Shown here: piece by piece, positions 63,936-64,000 of the stretch
Layout: every line of letters begins with the position of its first letter
Numbering within the stretch: the first letter of the stretch is position 1
Assembly: GCF_902459765.1 (NCBI RefSeq)
Contig: NZ_CABPSP010000006.1
Location: 186,001-250,000, forward strand
Length of the DNA: 64,000 bases
Direction of reading: 5' to 3'
From: Pandoraea anapnoica
GTDB lineage: Bacteria > Pseudomonadota > Gammaproteobacteria > Burkholderiales > Burkholderiaceae
The notes under the pieces: model-generated
Database searches by the model: none
Seen by the model: only the letters and a program-made list of their open reading frames with translations
Told to the model about the DNA's origin: nothing
Translations under genes and position numbers: made by a program

Positions 63936-64000
63936 TTACTTCACCAGCCGGGCAAAGGAAGCCAGCAGGCGATCGATGTCGGCCGCCGTGAGGTTGCCCA
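63936..64000 (-). CDS. 3' end of a gene upstream of dxs, truncated by the window edge
   Basis: Only the last 20 codons are visible, ending in TAA (complement at 63936-63938): NLTAADIDRLLASFARLVK. The wording resembles the C-terminal helix of PLP-dependent aminotransferases, and hopanoid clusters may include HpnO, a class-III aminotransferase; ispA, a common neighbour of dxs, is the other candidate. Too little sequence is present to decide. It lies 21 bases upstream of dxs on the same strand and is probably co-transcribed. Confidence 0.55.
   Translation of the reverse strand, partial: GNLTAADIDRLLASFARLVK

Overview
This 64 kb window reads as chromosome from a GC-rich betaproteobacterium of the order Burkholderiales. 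The best guess is Pandoraea or a close relative. That is inferred from high G+C coding sequence, a hopanoid cluster containing ispH and dxs, a cyoABCD quinol oxidase and the overall gene style; no database search was possible. I saw no rRNA, tRNA, CRISPR array, insertion sequence or prophage.

Bases 1-15419 form a cell-surface-signalling locus. It holds the 3' end of a gene with a TonB-like C-terminal domain, a FecI-type ECF sigma factor, a FecR-type anti-sigma regulator, a 4097-residue filamentous-haemagglutinin-family exoprotein and a second ECF sigma factor. Three intergenic sites with the same bipartite sequence (TGCGG, 17 bp, CGTCAT) lie upstream of fecR, the exoprotein and the second sigma gene, and probably make them one regulon. 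The layout resembles the P. aeruginosa PUMA3 (VreA/VreI/VreR) system.

Bases 15468-29300 hold a TRIC-family channel, a MacA-MacB-outer-membrane-factor export operon and an accessory stretch. In that stretch a regulator/cupin/YdeI block has been duplicated and broken around an inserted LysR-MFS pair; VOC, LysR, LysE and a GNAT remnant follow.

Bases 29333-38204 hold an ABC-F ATPase, a hexapeptide acetyltransferase and a sensor kinase with a LuxR-HTH response regulator. Directly upstream of that two-component pair is an apparent transcription unit of three tiny ORFs (24, 34 and 25 codons), each with its own Shine-Dalgarno sequence, ending in an intrinsic terminator. This is the best candidate for an undescribed system in the window. 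Next comes an autotransporter whose passenger carries a metzincin-like zinc-protease motif.

Bases 38346-46476 hold cyoABCD with a LysR gene attached, a periplasmic protein of unknown function, a nitronate monooxygenase-family protein and an EamA exporter.

Bases 46655-64000 form a nearly complete hopanoid locus: hpnC, D, E, shc (hpnF), G, B, A, H, M and N with isoprenoid-supply genes ispH and dxs. It should take farnesyl diphosphate to squalene, hopene and side-chain-extended hopanoids and move them to the outer membrane. A lower-GC pair of small genes, one ricin-lectin-like, sits inside this locus behind a lux-box-like palindrome.
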